A stretch of DNA of 64,000 nucleotides from NCBI GenBank assembly GCA_958296125.1, contig OY282444.1, positions 1,731,940-1,795,939 of the forward strand. Reading direction: 5' to 3'. Below the pieces are notes generated by a model that did not search any database, was not told where the DNA came from, and worked only from the letters and a program-made list of their open reading frames with translations. This document shows, piece by piece, positions 26,682 through 35,461 of this stretch. Source of the DNA: an uncultured Poribacteria bacterium (GTDB taxonomy: Bacteria > Poribacteria > WGA-4E > PCPOR2b). A program made the position numbers and the translations under genes. Position 1 is the stretch's first letter. The number at the start of each line of letters is the position of its first letter.

Positions 26682-27263
26682 ATGGATCTACAACAGATTA
26701 ACATCAAGGTCTTCGTTACAGAGGACAGCCATATCAATTACGAGAATTTCATTAAGGTTTTCAATAGGTGGATGGCGGAAGGTGCTCCAGATGAATACTT
26801 GAACTACGCCGACTACTCGTTCACCCATGCTGGGCCCGGCGTTATGTTAATTTCCCCAAGCACGAATTATAGTATTGATAACGCCAGAAGTCGTCACGGT
26901 TTTCTCTATAACCGGAAGCATAAAGTGGAAGGCGAGAATCGCGAAAAGATTCATCAGGCGTTTGTTGAAACGCTTCAAAGATGCCTCCATTTAGAAGCAG
27001 CTGAAGAATTGGAGAACGCAGTGCATCTAAACGGAGCTGAAGTCCTGTTTATGATTAATAACCGCCATATTGCGCCGAACACCCAAGAGATGTTTGAGGC
27101 GATTCAGCCGGATTTAACCACTGTGCTTGAGCAGATGTATGGTGGGGACGATTTTACGGTTGAACGCCCATCTGAAGATGTAAGAGAACGATTTGCGGTT
27201 CAAATTTCCGCGCGTTCGAGCAAAGGCATATCAGATCTTCTGGCGAATTTGGAAAATCACTAG
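26682..27263 (+). CDS. Conserved-looking cytoplasmic protein, unknown
   Basis: A 193-residue soluble protein starting M-D-L-Q-Q-I-N-I-K-V-F-V-T-E-D. The length, mixed alpha/beta pattern, and motifs such as A-G-P-G-V-M-L-I-S-P and N-N-R-H-I-A-P-N-T look like a folded enzyme or binding protein, but I do not recognise the family. There are no Cys residues other than one in R-C-L-H, and no membrane segments. The start lies 15 bp after an AAAGGA. Base composition returns towards the chromosome average here. Confidence 0.65.
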   Translation: MDLQQINIKVFVTEDSHINYENFIKVFNRWMAEGAPDEYLNYADYSFTHAGPGVMLISPSTNYSIDNARSRHGFLYNRKHKVEGENREKIHQAFVETLQRCLHLEAAEELENAVHLNGAEVLFMINNRHIAPNTQEMFEAIQPDLTTVLEQMYGGDDFTVERPSEDVRERFAVQISARSSKGISDLLANLENH

Positions 27264-27379
27264 TGCTCTGTCAAATAAATCGTGATAAATCACTCACGGC
27301 AGTGGATTTGGCAATCGACAGCAAGCGGGGACATTGTACTAGAATCAAATCTTACGATTTACAACGAGGGCATTTTTAG

Positions 27380-28186
27380 ATGCACAATTTTAGTAATGAA
27401 CAAATAGAGCGATATAGTCGACACATCATCCTCAAAGAGGTTGGGGGGCTGGGCCAAACCAAACTGCTTGAGTCGAAGGTGCTTCTCATCGGTGCAGGGG
27501 GGCTTGGGTCACCTGCGGGACTGTATCTAGCCGCAGCTGGTGTCGGAACGCTCGGAATCGTCGACGACGATGTTGTAGATATGAGCAACCTCCAACGACA
27601 GGTTCTTCACGGAACGAGCGATGTGGGCAAACAGAAAACAGAGTCAGCAAAAGAAACGCTTGCAGACATCAATCCTGATGTTAAAATTATCACGTATACC
27701 GAGAAGATTGTTTCGGCAAATGCTTTTGAAATCCTTGAAGGTTACAACCTCATTGTTGATGGGTGTGATAATTTACCGACCCGCTATCTGTTGAATGATG
27801 CCAGTGTGATGCTTGGCAAACCGATCGTGCATGGCAGTATCTTCCAGTTTGAAGGTCAGGTGACAGTTTTCCATCCCGGCAGAGGGCCGTGTTATCGTTG
27901 CCTTTATCCATCGCCTCCGCCCCCTGATATGGTGCCAAGTTGTCAAGAAGCGGGTGTAATCGGCGTGTTACCGGGCATTGTCGGGAATGTGCAAGCTGCA
28001 GAAGTCATCAAAGTTCTACTTGACATTGGGAAGCCATTGATTGGTCAACTGCTTCTGTTCAACGCCTTGTCGATGGAGTTTAAGAAGCTCACGCTTCGTC
28101 AAGACCCTGAATGTCCCGCCTGTGGTAAAAACCCGACGATTCACGAACTGATCGACTATGAAGAGTTTTGTCAAGTGCGTTGGTAA
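27380..28186 (+). CDS. moeB: MoeB/ThiF-type adenylyltransferase
   Basis: A 268-residue E1-like enzyme. G-A-G-G-L-G-S-P (39-46) binds ATP, followed by V-D-D-D-x-V-D-x-S-N-L-x-R-Q and D-G-C-D-N-x-x-T-R-Y-L. The zinc site is formed by C-Y-R-C and C-P-A-C. It adenylates the C-terminal Gly-Gly of a sulfur carrier (MoaD or ThiS). No rhodanese domain is attached. ThiF and MoeB cannot be told apart on this alone. The nearest sulfur-handling gene is the TusA-fused reductase 5.5 kb upstream. No carrier gene is adjacent. Confidence 0.88.
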   Translation: MHNFSNEQIERYSRHIILKEVGGLGQTKLLESKVLLIGAGGLGSPAGLYLAAAGVGTLGIVDDDVVDMSNLQRQVLHGTSDVGKQKTESAKETLADINPDVKIITYTEKIVSANAFEILEGYNLIVDGCDNLPTRYLLNDASVMLGKPIVHGSIFQFEGQVTVFHPGRGPCYRCLYPSPPPPDMVPSCQEAGVIGVLPGIVGNVQAAEVIKVLLDIGKPLIGQLLLFNALSMEFKKLTLRQDPECPACGKNPTIHELIDYEEFCQVRW

Positions 28187-28206
28187 TCTATCAACCCTAC
28201 ACGCAC

Positions 28207-28250
28207 ACCAAGCCCCAAGACAGGAGTATGGAGTCTTGGGGCTTGGTTTT
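28207..28250 (+). terminator. Strong terminator after moeB
   Basis: A perfect 15-bp stem (28207-28221 with 28233-28247) closes an 11-nt loop and is followed by T residues. It lies 21 bp past the moeB stop. Confidence 0.92.
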
Positions 28251-28742
28251 AAGTAACATCCGACTCTTGGTGCAACCCATCAACAATCCATCCAAATCGA
28301 GATGGACTACAAATAGCTAACGTCCTGCTTCCGTTTGACCGTATACATATCGGGTGCCATCCCTGCCTCGTCTAAAATAAGAATCAGCATAGAAAACCTC
28401 TCCTACTTCTCCCGGGGTGATACGGTGTCGTTACCAAAGATGTTCTTCGTTCCGCTCATCCCATTGAAATCTTTCGCTGTGTATCCCCAATTTTTTCCTC
28501 ACACGTGTTTTCGCTCAGTGAATTATATGTTATCATCCACCGCCGTGGAGATTGAGTGCCTCGTCAAAAGCATGTTGTAGGGCGATATGTTTGTGCTTGA
28601 CAGCACCTATGATGGGTGCTATACTAAAGCCTATTCTAAAAAATAAGTTGCACCGGAATGAAGCCTATCGAACCGTGAGGTTGTGAAGATCTGAACCTTG
28701 AGGATAGGTCAATATAAAAACTGTGAAAGGAGCTATTGAATC
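28251..28742. other. About 490-bp region before the propeller gene
   Basis: The first 340 bp show no supported gene; an 81-codon open frame at 28335 has no ribosome site and an unlikely composition. The last 150 bp hold the promoter at 28597 and a structured leader, described separately. Confidence 0.4.
28597..28625 (+). promoter_or_regulatory. Near-consensus promoter whose spacer is a palindrome
   Basis: TTGACA (28597-28602) and TATACT (28620-28625) are exactly 17 bp apart. The whole 17-bp spacer is an imperfect palindrome, GCACC-TATGATG-GGTGC, pairing at 7 of 8 positions around the central G. This is the classic place for a repressor or a MerR-type activator to bind. The downstream gene starts 117 bp after the -10. 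Confidence 0.75.
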
Positions 28743-29789
28743 ATGTTGACAAAAAGGGTGGTTTTATTGAGCGTTATTGTATTAGCGGCTGTGTTGGTAA
28801 CAACCGTACTCCATGCCGGCGGACAGTGGAACATTTTGCAACAACGCGATGTAGAGGATGTTCGGAATTATAATGGAATTGCTTTTGTGAGTCCAAAGGA
28901 AGGTTGGGTCGCCGGTGTTTCAGAATTAGATATGGAGAATCCCGGATATATTGGGCACACCATGGACGGGGGCAAAACGTGGGAAAAGCAAGAAGCGGGA
29001 GATCCTATCAATCAGATGCTCACAGATATCTACTTTTTCGATAAGAAACATGGATGGGCAGTCGGCGAAGCAGGGTTGATTGTTGGAACAGCAAACGCTG
29101 GCAAACGCTGGGATATCCAAACGAGCAAGGTCGGAAATGCTCTTAAAGGCGTTCACTTTGTTAGCCCCAAAATAGGTTATGCGGTTGGAATGAATGAAAC
29201 AATTATTCAGACCAGCAACGGTGGAAAACACTGGAACCTGCTTAGCGGCGGTGAGGTTGCCGCTGCTGTGGGTGATGAAGAAACAATCGTGTTTAATGCA
29301 GTTCAATTTATTGATGAGTCTACCGGCTGGGTGACAGGGGTTAGGATTAGTCCGGAAACCGGGGGCCAAGATGGCTTAGTCCAGCAGACTACTGATGGCG
29401 GCCAAACATGGATGGACCAACCCACAAATATCTCGGATATTCTCGAAGACATTTTCTTTATAGATGCCCATAACGGTTGGGCGGTCGGAGAAAACGGAGT
29501 CGTCTTACACACCACAAACGGTGGTAATACTTGGGATATTCAAACAAGCGGGACGGAGGAAAAGCTATTGAGTGTCAGCTTTGCCGATACTGCTGTCGGC
29601 TGGGCCACTGGGGGCGATCTCGGTGTCAACGTTATCATTCATACAACCGACGGTGGAACGACATGGGTAACGCAGACCATTGAGGACCCCATTATTAGTA
29701 AGATGCCTGCGTATGGTGTTTTTGCGTTAGACGCAAAGAACGTTTGGGCTACAGGTCGTGACGGTTTTGTTTTGTCATCTTCAAAGTAG
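28743..29789 (+). CDS. Ycf48/HCF136-like beta-propeller, exported
   Basis: A 348-residue protein with a signal peptide (V-V-L-L-S-V-I-V-L-A-A-V-L-V ending L-H-A). It has repeated BNR/Asp-box-like blades of the form G-W-x-V-G-x-x-G-x-I/V-x-x-T-x-x-G-G-x-x-W. Examples are H-T-M-D-G-G-K-T-W, Q-T-S-N-G-G-K-H-W, Q-T-T-D-G-G-Q-T-W and H-T-T-N-G-G-N-T-W, giving about six or seven blades. Ycf48 itself is a photosystem II assembly factor. In non-photosynthetic bacteria these are secreted or envelope proteins of unknown role. AAAGGAG lies 9 bp upstream. It has its own strong, probably regulated promoter. Confidence 0.85.
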   Translation: MLTKRVVLLSVIVLAAVLVTTVLHAGGQWNILQQRDVEDVRNYNGIAFVSPKEGWVAGVSELDMENPGYIGHTMDGGKTWEKQEAGDPINQMLTDIYFFDKKHGWAVGEAGLIVGTANAGKRWDIQTSKVGNALKGVHFVSPKIGYAVGMNETIIQTSNGGKHWNLLSGGEVAAAVGDEETIVFNAVQFIDESTGWVTGVRISPETGGQDGLVQQTTDGGQTWMDQPTNISDILEDIFFIDAHNGWAVGENGVVLHTTNGGNTWDIQTSGTEEKLLSVSFADTAVGWATGGDLGVNVIIHTTDGGTTWVTQTIEDPIISKMPAYGVFALDAKNVWATGRDGFVLSSSK

Positions 29790-29853
29790 ACATTATCAGT
29801 TTGAAGCACAATCCTAAGCTAGGAGAATCTATTTTCAAAAATTGAGGTGATAG

Positions 29854-31020
29854 ATGAATTTTGCAGATCGAATGGACCGTCTAGGAACAGAATCTGCCTT
29901 CGAGGTACTGGCCAAAGCCAAGGGATTAGAAGCGCAGGGTAGAAACATCGTCCATCTCGAAATTGGTCAGCCCGATTTCATAACCCCTGCGAATATTTGC
30001 GAGGCAGCCTTCAAGGCAATGAAGGACGGTCACACCGGATATGGACCCTCTGCGGGTCTATTGGAGTTTCGTGAAGTTATCGCCGAGCATATTTCGGAGA
30101 CGCGGGGCGTAGAGATTCATCCGGATGAAGTCACTGTTACACCCGGTGCCAAGCCTATCATTTTCTTTACCATTTTGGCCCTTGTCAATGAAGGAGATGA
30201 AGTTATCTATCCGAATCCCGGATTTCCGATCTATGAATCTGTCATTGATTTCATTGACGGAAAAGCAGTCCCTTTGCCATTACGTGAAGAGGTTGATTTT
30301 CGCTTCCGGATTGAAGATCTTGAGGCTTCCATCTCGGATCGGACGAAACTACTGATTATCAACTCACCCCAAAACCCGACAGGCGGCACGTTGGCAAAAA
30401 GCGATTTGGAAGCAATCGCCGAGCTAGCGATTCAGCACGATTTCTATGTGCTGACAGACGAGGTATATTCGCGAATCCTTTATGAAGGTGTCCACGATAG
30501 CCTCATCAGTCTACCGGGTATGAAGGAGCGAACGATTCTGCTTGAGGGACATTCCAAGACCTATGCTATGACCGGCTGGCGGTTAGGTTATGGGATAGCT
30601 CCCAAAGAGTTGGCGGATAAGATTACACAGTTGACCATAAATTCCAACTCGTGCACTGCAACTTTCACGCAATTTGCAGGGATAGAGGCACTGAAGGGGC
30701 CGCAGGATTTTGTCCACGAAATGGTTACTGAGTTCAGAACACGACGTGACGCAATCGTTGATGGTCTCAATGCAATTGAGGGTGTGAGTTGTATCAAACC
30801 CCTCGGCGCATTCTACGTGTTCCCGAATGTCTCACAACTGCCCTTTTCCTGCCAAGACCTATCGGACTACCTGCTTGAAGACGCAGGGGTTGCAGTTTTG
30901 CCCGGCACTGCTTTTGGTAAATTTGGCGATGACTACTTGAGACTGTCGTATGCAAATTCGCTGGAGAATATTCAGGAAGCTCTAGCCCGGATGGATTCAG
31001 CAATTTCAAGGATTCGGTAA
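29854..31020 (+). CDS. Class I/II PLP aminotransferase (AspC/AlaA-like)
   Basis: A 388-residue fold-type I aminotransferase. The PLP lysine is K235 in G-H-S-K-T-Y-A-M-T-G-W-R-L-G. N-P-T-G-G-T, Y-V-L-T-D-E-V-Y-S-R and the C-terminal R-L-S-Y-A are the other cofactor and substrate blocks. Members use aspartate, alanine or aromatic amino acids with 2-oxoglutarate. The next gene, homoserine kinase, lies 26 bp downstream, consistent with a role in aspartate-family amino acid synthesis, but the exact substrate is not fixed. Confidence 0.92.
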   Translation: MNFADRMDRLGTESAFEVLAKAKGLEAQGRNIVHLEIGQPDFITPANICEAAFKAMKDGHTGYGPSAGLLEFREVIAEHISETRGVEIHPDEVTVTPGAKPIIFFTILALVNEGDEVIYPNPGFPIYESVIDFIDGKAVPLPLREEVDFRFRIEDLEASISDRTKLLIINSPQNPTGGTLAKSDLEAIAELAIQHDFYVLTDEVYSRILYEGVHDSLISLPGMKERTILLEGHSKTYAMTGWRLGYGIAPKELADKITQLTINSNSCTATFTQFAGIEALKGPQDFVHEMVTEFRTRRDAIVDGLNAIEGVSCIKPLGAFYVFPNVSQLPFSCQDLSDYLLEDAGVAVLPGTAFGKFGDDYLRLSYANSLENIQEALARMDSAISRIR

Positions 31021-31048
31021 TTGCTTTTAATTTTCGCAGGTAAACTTG

Positions 31049-31963
31049 ATGCCCAACAAAGCAACCGCTCGTGTTCCAGCGAGCACAACAAACCTAGGAC
31101 CGGGCTTTGATGTCCTTGGGCTAGCCCTGCAACTTTATAGCACTATCTCGCTTGAAGAGATTGGCAAGGGAACGGAGATTGAGGTCACCGGCATCGATGT
31201 GGATAAGCTCTCCAACAACGAGAGTAATATTGCTTACCGAGCCGCAAATTTGGTTTTCGACAAGTGTGGATATAAGCCGAGAGGATTGCGATTGGTTTTA
31301 ACAAATGGCATTCCCGCAATCCGGGGATTGGGTGGCAGTGGCACAGCAATACTCGGTGGATTATTGACAGCGAATGCCCTATGTGATGAACCGTTTTCTC
31401 GCTCTGAACTGCTCGATTTTGCCACGGAGTTTGAAGGGCATCCGGATAATGTTGCTGCATCACTGCTAGGTGGTTTGGTCATATCTATGATGCAGGGGGA
31501 CCACGTACATTCGATCCAAATGGATTGTGGTTCAGATCTGCGTGTTGTTGTGGCAATCCCCGACTTTTCGTTGTCCACCCAAGCAGCCCGCGGCGTTCTG
31601 CCCCAAACAGTTGATTTTGCTGATGCTATCCACAATGTGAGTCGTTCTTCAATGCTGGTCGCAGCAATTGCAACAGGCAAATTAGAGATGTTAGCACTTG
31701 CTATGGCAGATCGCCTCCATCAACCGTATCGCGCTGCCCTCATCCCTGGATTTGATGATGTGGCTGAATCTGCGATGCGCGCTGGGGCATTAAGTGTGGC
31801 TCTGAGTGGGGCGGGCCCAAGCGTTGCAGCCTACTGCACAACATCCACACAAGAAGTCGGTTCACAAATGAGCCACGCGTTTGCACGAAATCAGATTTCT
31901 TGCGACATCAAGGTGTTATCCATCGATTCCACCGGCGCGACCCTGCAAATGAACGAAATCTAA
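31049..31963 (+). CDS. thrB: Homoserine kinase
   Basis: A 304-residue GHMP kinase. P-A-S-T-T-N-L-G-P-G-F-D is the homoserine-kinase N-terminal signature. R-G-L-G-G-S-G-T-A is the ATP-binding loop (commonly G-L-G-S-S-A), and L-S-G-A-G-P-S near the C-terminus is motif 3. It phosphorylates L-homoserine for threonine synthesis. I start at the ATG 31049 rather than the adjacent TTG. It lies just after the aminotransferase gene and probably shares its transcript. No thrC or hom is adjacent. Confidence 0.92.
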   Translation: MPNKATARVPASTTNLGPGFDVLGLALQLYSTISLEEIGKGTEIEVTGIDVDKLSNNESNIAYRAANLVFDKCGYKPRGLRLVLTNGIPAIRGLGGSGTAILGGLLTANALCDEPFSRSELLDFATEFEGHPDNVAASLLGGLVISMMQGDHVHSIQMDCGSDLRVVVAIPDFSLSTQAARGVLPQTVDFADAIHNVSRSSMLVAAIATGKLEMLALAMADRLHQPYRAALIPGFDDVAESAMRAGALSVALSGAGPSVAAYCTTSTQEVGSQMSHAFARNQISCDIKVLSIDSTGATLQMNEI

Positions 31964-32106
31964 GCACCTGAAATCTATTTTCTATATCTCTGACGAATCC
32001 GCTGATTTTTCCTTTCTGTCCCTTATTTTTCTGTTTTGTTTTACTGTTTTCCATTCTTCGTAAAAAGCCAGAAAGTGCAGTATTTCTACAATTAGATGGG
32101 GAGCAA

Positions 32107-33405
32107 ATGATGAACACAGATACCGCAAAAATCTACACGAAAGGCGGCAGAGGTGGAAACGGTTGTATCAGTTTTCGCCGCGAAAAATTTGTGCCGCGAG
32201 GGGGACCCAACGGCGGTGATGGCGGACGGGGTGGCAACGTCATCTTAGAAGTTGCCGAAGGGATAAGCACACTTATCGATTTCCGGTACAAGCCCCATCA
32301 GGTTGCGGAGCATGGTCAACACGGCATGGGGAAACTGATGCATGGGGCGGATGCCGAAGATCGAATCCTCAAAGTCCCAGCTGGTACGATTGTACGGGTG
32401 CCAGAAACGGAGGAGGTCATTGCCGACCTGAAAGAGGTGGGACAGCGTGCCGTTATTGCACATGGTGGGATTGGCGGCAAAGGAAATGCACGTTTCAAGA
32501 GCAGCACGTTCCAAACCCCGCGCGTTGCTGAAAAAGGAGAGCCGGGGGAGGAACGTACCATCACGCTAGAAGTCCAGCTGATTGCAGACGTTGGCTTGGT
32601 CGGCTATCCAAACGGAGGCAAATCGACGCTGCTCGCCCGAACCTCTGCCGCGAAGCCGAAGATTGCGGACTATCCCTTTACAACCCTGACTCCCAACTTA
32701 GGTGTCGTCCGAATCGATCTCGAACGTAACTTTGTGCTTGCAGATATTCCCGGTCTCATTGAGGGCGCGCACGAAGGGGCAGGATTGGGGCACGACTTTC
32801 TGCGGCATATCGAACGCACGAAGATGCTCCTCCACATCATCGATACCGCCTCTGTCGATGGACGCGATCCAATCACCGATTACGAACAGATCAACACAGA
32901 ACTCGAACGGTACAACCCCCGCTTAACTCGCCTACCCCAATTGGTTGTCCTCAATAAAATTGACCTTCCTGATGCACAGACCAATTTGCAGCGAGTCAAA
33001 GATTACTTCAAGAAGCGGCGTGTCTTTCCGATCTCCGCGGTCACCGGCGAAGGGGTAGACCGGCTCATCAGAGCGACCTATCAACTCCTGCAACGGATAA
33101 ATGAACGGATTCGGGAACGCCAAGAAACTGTGGAACCTCAACCAACCTTCCACATACCCAAACCTGATAAACGATTTGAACTCATCACGCAAAAGAATCG
33201 TTTTGTTGTGCGTGGCGAAGAACCACGTCGCGCGGTTCTTATGACCGACATGGAAAATGATCAGGCATTGGTCCTCCTCCATCGAAAACTGAAAAAAATG
33301 GGTGTCCTGAATGCGCTCATCAAAGCTGGTATTACGGAAGGCGATACCGTTCAGGTTGATACCTTTGAGTTTACATTCACCCCTGATGAAATCAACACAA
33401 ATTGA
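32107..33405 (+). CDS. obg: Obg/CgtA GTPase
   Basis: A 432-residue ribosome-associated GTPase. The glycine-rich Obg fold fills about 1-160 (G-G-R-G-G-N-G, G-G-P-N-G-G-D-G-G-R-G-G). The G domain has G1 G-Y-P-N-G-G-K-S (166-173), G3 D-I-P-G (213-216), G4 N-K-I-D (283-286) and G5 S-A. The OCT domain lies at about 345-428. In most Obg proteins the G1 is G-x-P-N-V/A-G-K-S; Gly replaces Val here. It acts in late 50S assembly and stress control. The usual rplU-rpmA neighbours are absent, and proB overlaps its end. Confidence 0.96.
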   Translation: MMNTDTAKIYTKGGRGGNGCISFRREKFVPRGGPNGGDGGRGGNVILEVAEGISTLIDFRYKPHQVAEHGQHGMGKLMHGADAEDRILKVPAGTIVRVPETEEVIADLKEVGQRAVIAHGGIGGKGNARFKSSTFQTPRVAEKGEPGEERTITLEVQLIADVGLVGYPNGGKSTLLARTSAAKPKIADYPFTTLTPNLGVVRIDLERNFVLADIPGLIEGAHEGAGLGHDFLRHIERTKMLLHIIDTASVDGRDPITDYEQINTELERYNPRLTRLPQLVVLNKIDLPDAQTNLQRVKDYFKKRRVFPISAVTGEGVDRLIRATYQLLQRINERIRERQETVEPQPTFHIPKPDKRFELITQKNRFVVRGEEPRRAVLMTDMENDQALVLLHRKLKKMGVLNALIKAGITEGDTVQVDTFEFTFTPDEINTN

Positions 33406-34543
33406 ACCCCGTCAGCTGTTAGCGCGTGCTCGACGAGTCGTCGTGAAGGTTGGCAGCACAACCGTATCAAAGAACTTCGATCTCAATTCCGAGCGTTTGG
33501 ACGCATTGGTACAGAATCTTGCATCAGTCAAACAAAAAGGCAAAGAGGTTATTCTCGTCACTTCCGGTGCAATCGCCGCGGGCACCGGAAGGTTAGGGCT
33601 CACACAACGTCCACAAACACTCCCTGAGTTACAGGCGGCGGCATCAGTTGGACAGACCCGCTTGATGCACGCTTACGAGCAGCGGTTTTCGCAATATAAC
33701 CAGATTACGGGGACGATGTTGCTGACGCAGGATGACTTCAATTTCCGCGAACGCTATACATACATGAGTGATACGTTACGCGCACTGCTGCGGCTTGGCG
33801 TTCTTCCAATCATCAACGAAAATGATACCGTTGCGGTAGAGGAAATAAAGGTCGGCGACAATGATACGCTGGCGGCTTATGTAACCAATCTCGCGGAGGC
33901 AGACCTGCTGATTATCCTATCAGACCAAGACGGGTTTTATACCGCAGACCCCCGCAAAGACCCGCAGGCGAAATTGATTAGCCTTGTCTACGACGTTACC
34001 GACGAACTCAAACGCGCAGCGGGAAGCGCGGGCAGCACCAGCGGCACCGGCGGCATGGCTACGAAACTACGCGCTGCTGAAATTGTGACCGGATCGGGTG
34101 AGATGATGGTGCTCGCGAATGGCACCGAACCTCAAGTTATCAATCGAATACTAGCGGGTGAAAAGATTGGGACACTGTTCCTCCCACAGGAACGGTTGTC
34201 AGGACGGAAACGGTGGATTGCCTATTCACGCCCTCCGAAAGGGCACCTGTTTGTGGATAGTGGTGCACGTCGTGCATTGGTCGATCACGGTAGAAGTCTA
34301 CTGCCATCGGGGATTCAACGGGTAGAAGGAAACTTTAATTGCAGGGACACCGTCTCCTGTCGAGACGAAGATGATGTTGAACTTGCGAGAGGACTTGTTA
34401 ATTATAACACGCACGAATTGAAACGGATTATGGGCAAACAGACCAGCGAAATTGAAAAGGTCCTTGGCTATTACTATTATAACGAAGTGATTCATCGGGA
34501 TAATTTGGTCGTGATGCACAAAGGTGAAAAGGGTGAGACGTGA
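33386..34543 (+). CDS. proB: Glutamate 5-kinase with PUA domain
   Basis: A 385-residue protein catalysing the first step of proline synthesis. The amino-acid-kinase domain starts V-V-V-K-V-G-S-T-T-V and includes V-T-S-G-A-I-A-A-G, N-E-N-D-T-V, D-N-D-T-L-A and S-D-Q-D-G-F-Y, then G-T-G-G-M-x-T-K. A PUA domain fills the C-terminal 110 residues. The ATG at 33386 matches family starts and overlaps the obg stop by 20 bp. proA is not in the window. The obg-proB order is common in bacteria. Confidence 0.95.
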   Translation: MKSTQIEPRQLLARARRVVVKVGSTTVSKNFDLNSERLDALVQNLASVKQKGKEVILVTSGAIAAGTGRLGLTQRPQTLPELQAAASVGQTRLMHAYEQRFSQYNQITGTMLLTQDDFNFRERYTYMSDTLRALLRLGVLPIINENDTVAVEEIKVGDNDTLAAYVTNLAEADLLIILSDQDGFYTADPRKDPQAKLISLVYDVTDELKRAAGSAGSTSGTGGMATKLRAAEIVTGSGEMMVLANGTEPQVINRILAGEKIGTLFLPQERLSGRKRWIAYSRPPKGHLFVDSGARRALVDHGRSLLPSGIQRVEGNFNCRDTVSCRDEDDVELARGLVNYNTHELKRIMGKQTSEIEKVLGYYYYNEVIHRDNLVVMHKGEKGET

Positions 34544-35336
34544 GACGAGTAGGGTGCTTAATCCAAAATATCCTACAATTGAACATGAACGGGCTTCTGA
34601 AACTATCGTGCATTTCTTCTCCACTTTCTCAGTCGTCGAGGCAGTGACCCTTATCTGCTCCTGCACACGGGGCAAAGCCAGCCGTGATAGTTGTCTGGAC
34701 ATGGCGGTACTTGTTCGACCAGAGATTTTTGCGACGGAGCGTGAGGGACTTGAGGAACAGTGGAGCGAATTTTATAGGCGGGAAGATGTTTTCAAGAGGC
34801 TTCAGCAGGTCGGTAAATACTCGCACGTTGACTTGGAGTTTTTTGATGGATGCTTTGTACCCGTATCGCGTGGGTGGACCTCTGGAGCCGATGGGTTTGA
34901 GTTAGAAATCGGGAACCATTTGGCATACAGCGTACCGCTATGGAAAAAGAGCGATTATCTAGATGACCTCAAAGCCCAATGGTTGCCCTACTATGATGAA
35001 GCCCTTCGCCGAGAAAGATTGGCAATGGTGCACCGTTATTGTCTTAATAATCTTGATCACATCCCACTATATGTGAATCGAGGTTTGCACTTTCAGGCAT
35101 TTGACCGGCTGTACAAAGCGATCGGAGAATTTCTTCAAGCACTTTTCATCGCCCACCGAACCTATCCCATTGCCTACGACAAATGGATCCGCGAGCAGGT
35201 TGAAGAAATTTTAGGACTACCCAAACTTTATCGAAAGTTGGTAAAGTTCTTTGAGATTGCCTCCTTCGAGAGCCAAGAGATTACTGCCAAGGCAGCAGAT
35301 CTGGCATATTTGCTGAACAAATATGCTTCGGAGTGA
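34524..35336 (+). CDS. Nucleotidyltransferase-like protein
   Basis: A 270-residue cytoplasmic protein overlapping the proB end by 20 bp. Residues about 38-65 (A-V-T-L-I-C-S-C-T-R-G-K-A-S-R-D-S-C-L-D-M-A-V-L) follow the G-S-x-x-R-G-x(5)-S-D-x-D layout of pol-beta nucleotidyltransferases, but the G-S pair reads S-C and the catalytic acids are spaced as D-S-C-L-D. The helical remainder resembles the DUF4037-like C-terminal helper domain. It may be an inactive or divergent transferase. The start is a GTG; a later start is possible. Confidence 0.6.
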   Translation: MKRVRRETSRVLNPKYPTIEHERASETIVHFFSTFSVVEAVTLICSCTRGKASRDSCLDMAVLVRPEIFATEREGLEEQWSEFYRREDVFKRLQQVGKYSHVDLEFFDGCFVPVSRGWTSGADGFELEIGNHLAYSVPLWKKSDYLDDLKAQWLPYYDEALRRERLAMVHRYCLNNLDHIPLYVNRGLHFQAFDRLYKAIGEFLQALFIAHRTYPIAYDKWIREQVEEILGLPKLYRKLVKFFEIASFESQEITAKAADLAYLLNKYASE

Positions 35337-35382
35337 TTAACTCGCTGTGCTGTTTTGAGATGGCGAGCGAGCCCGGCTTGAT

Positions 35383-35421
35383 AAAAAAACGGGCTTCAAA
35401 AATTAAATCGCTGAAGCCCGT
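35383..35421 (-). terminator. Terminator of the peroxiredoxin gene
   Basis: Read on the minus strand, a 10-bp stem (35412-35421 with 35389-35398) is followed by seven T residues (35389 down to 35383). It lies 41 bp after the peroxiredoxin stop. Confidence 0.88.
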
Positions 35422-35461
35422 TAATGATTTTAGTGTTTCGATCTGGATTTGGGATGTTGAT

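Noticed and set aside
28335-28580. 81-codon plus-strand frame after moeB
   Set aside because: No ribosome site and a random-looking composition; it lies after a strong terminator without a promoter.
29854-35336. Unusual cluster of amino-acid genes
   Set aside because: Aminotransferase, thrB, obg and proB are ordinary housekeeping genes with standard features.
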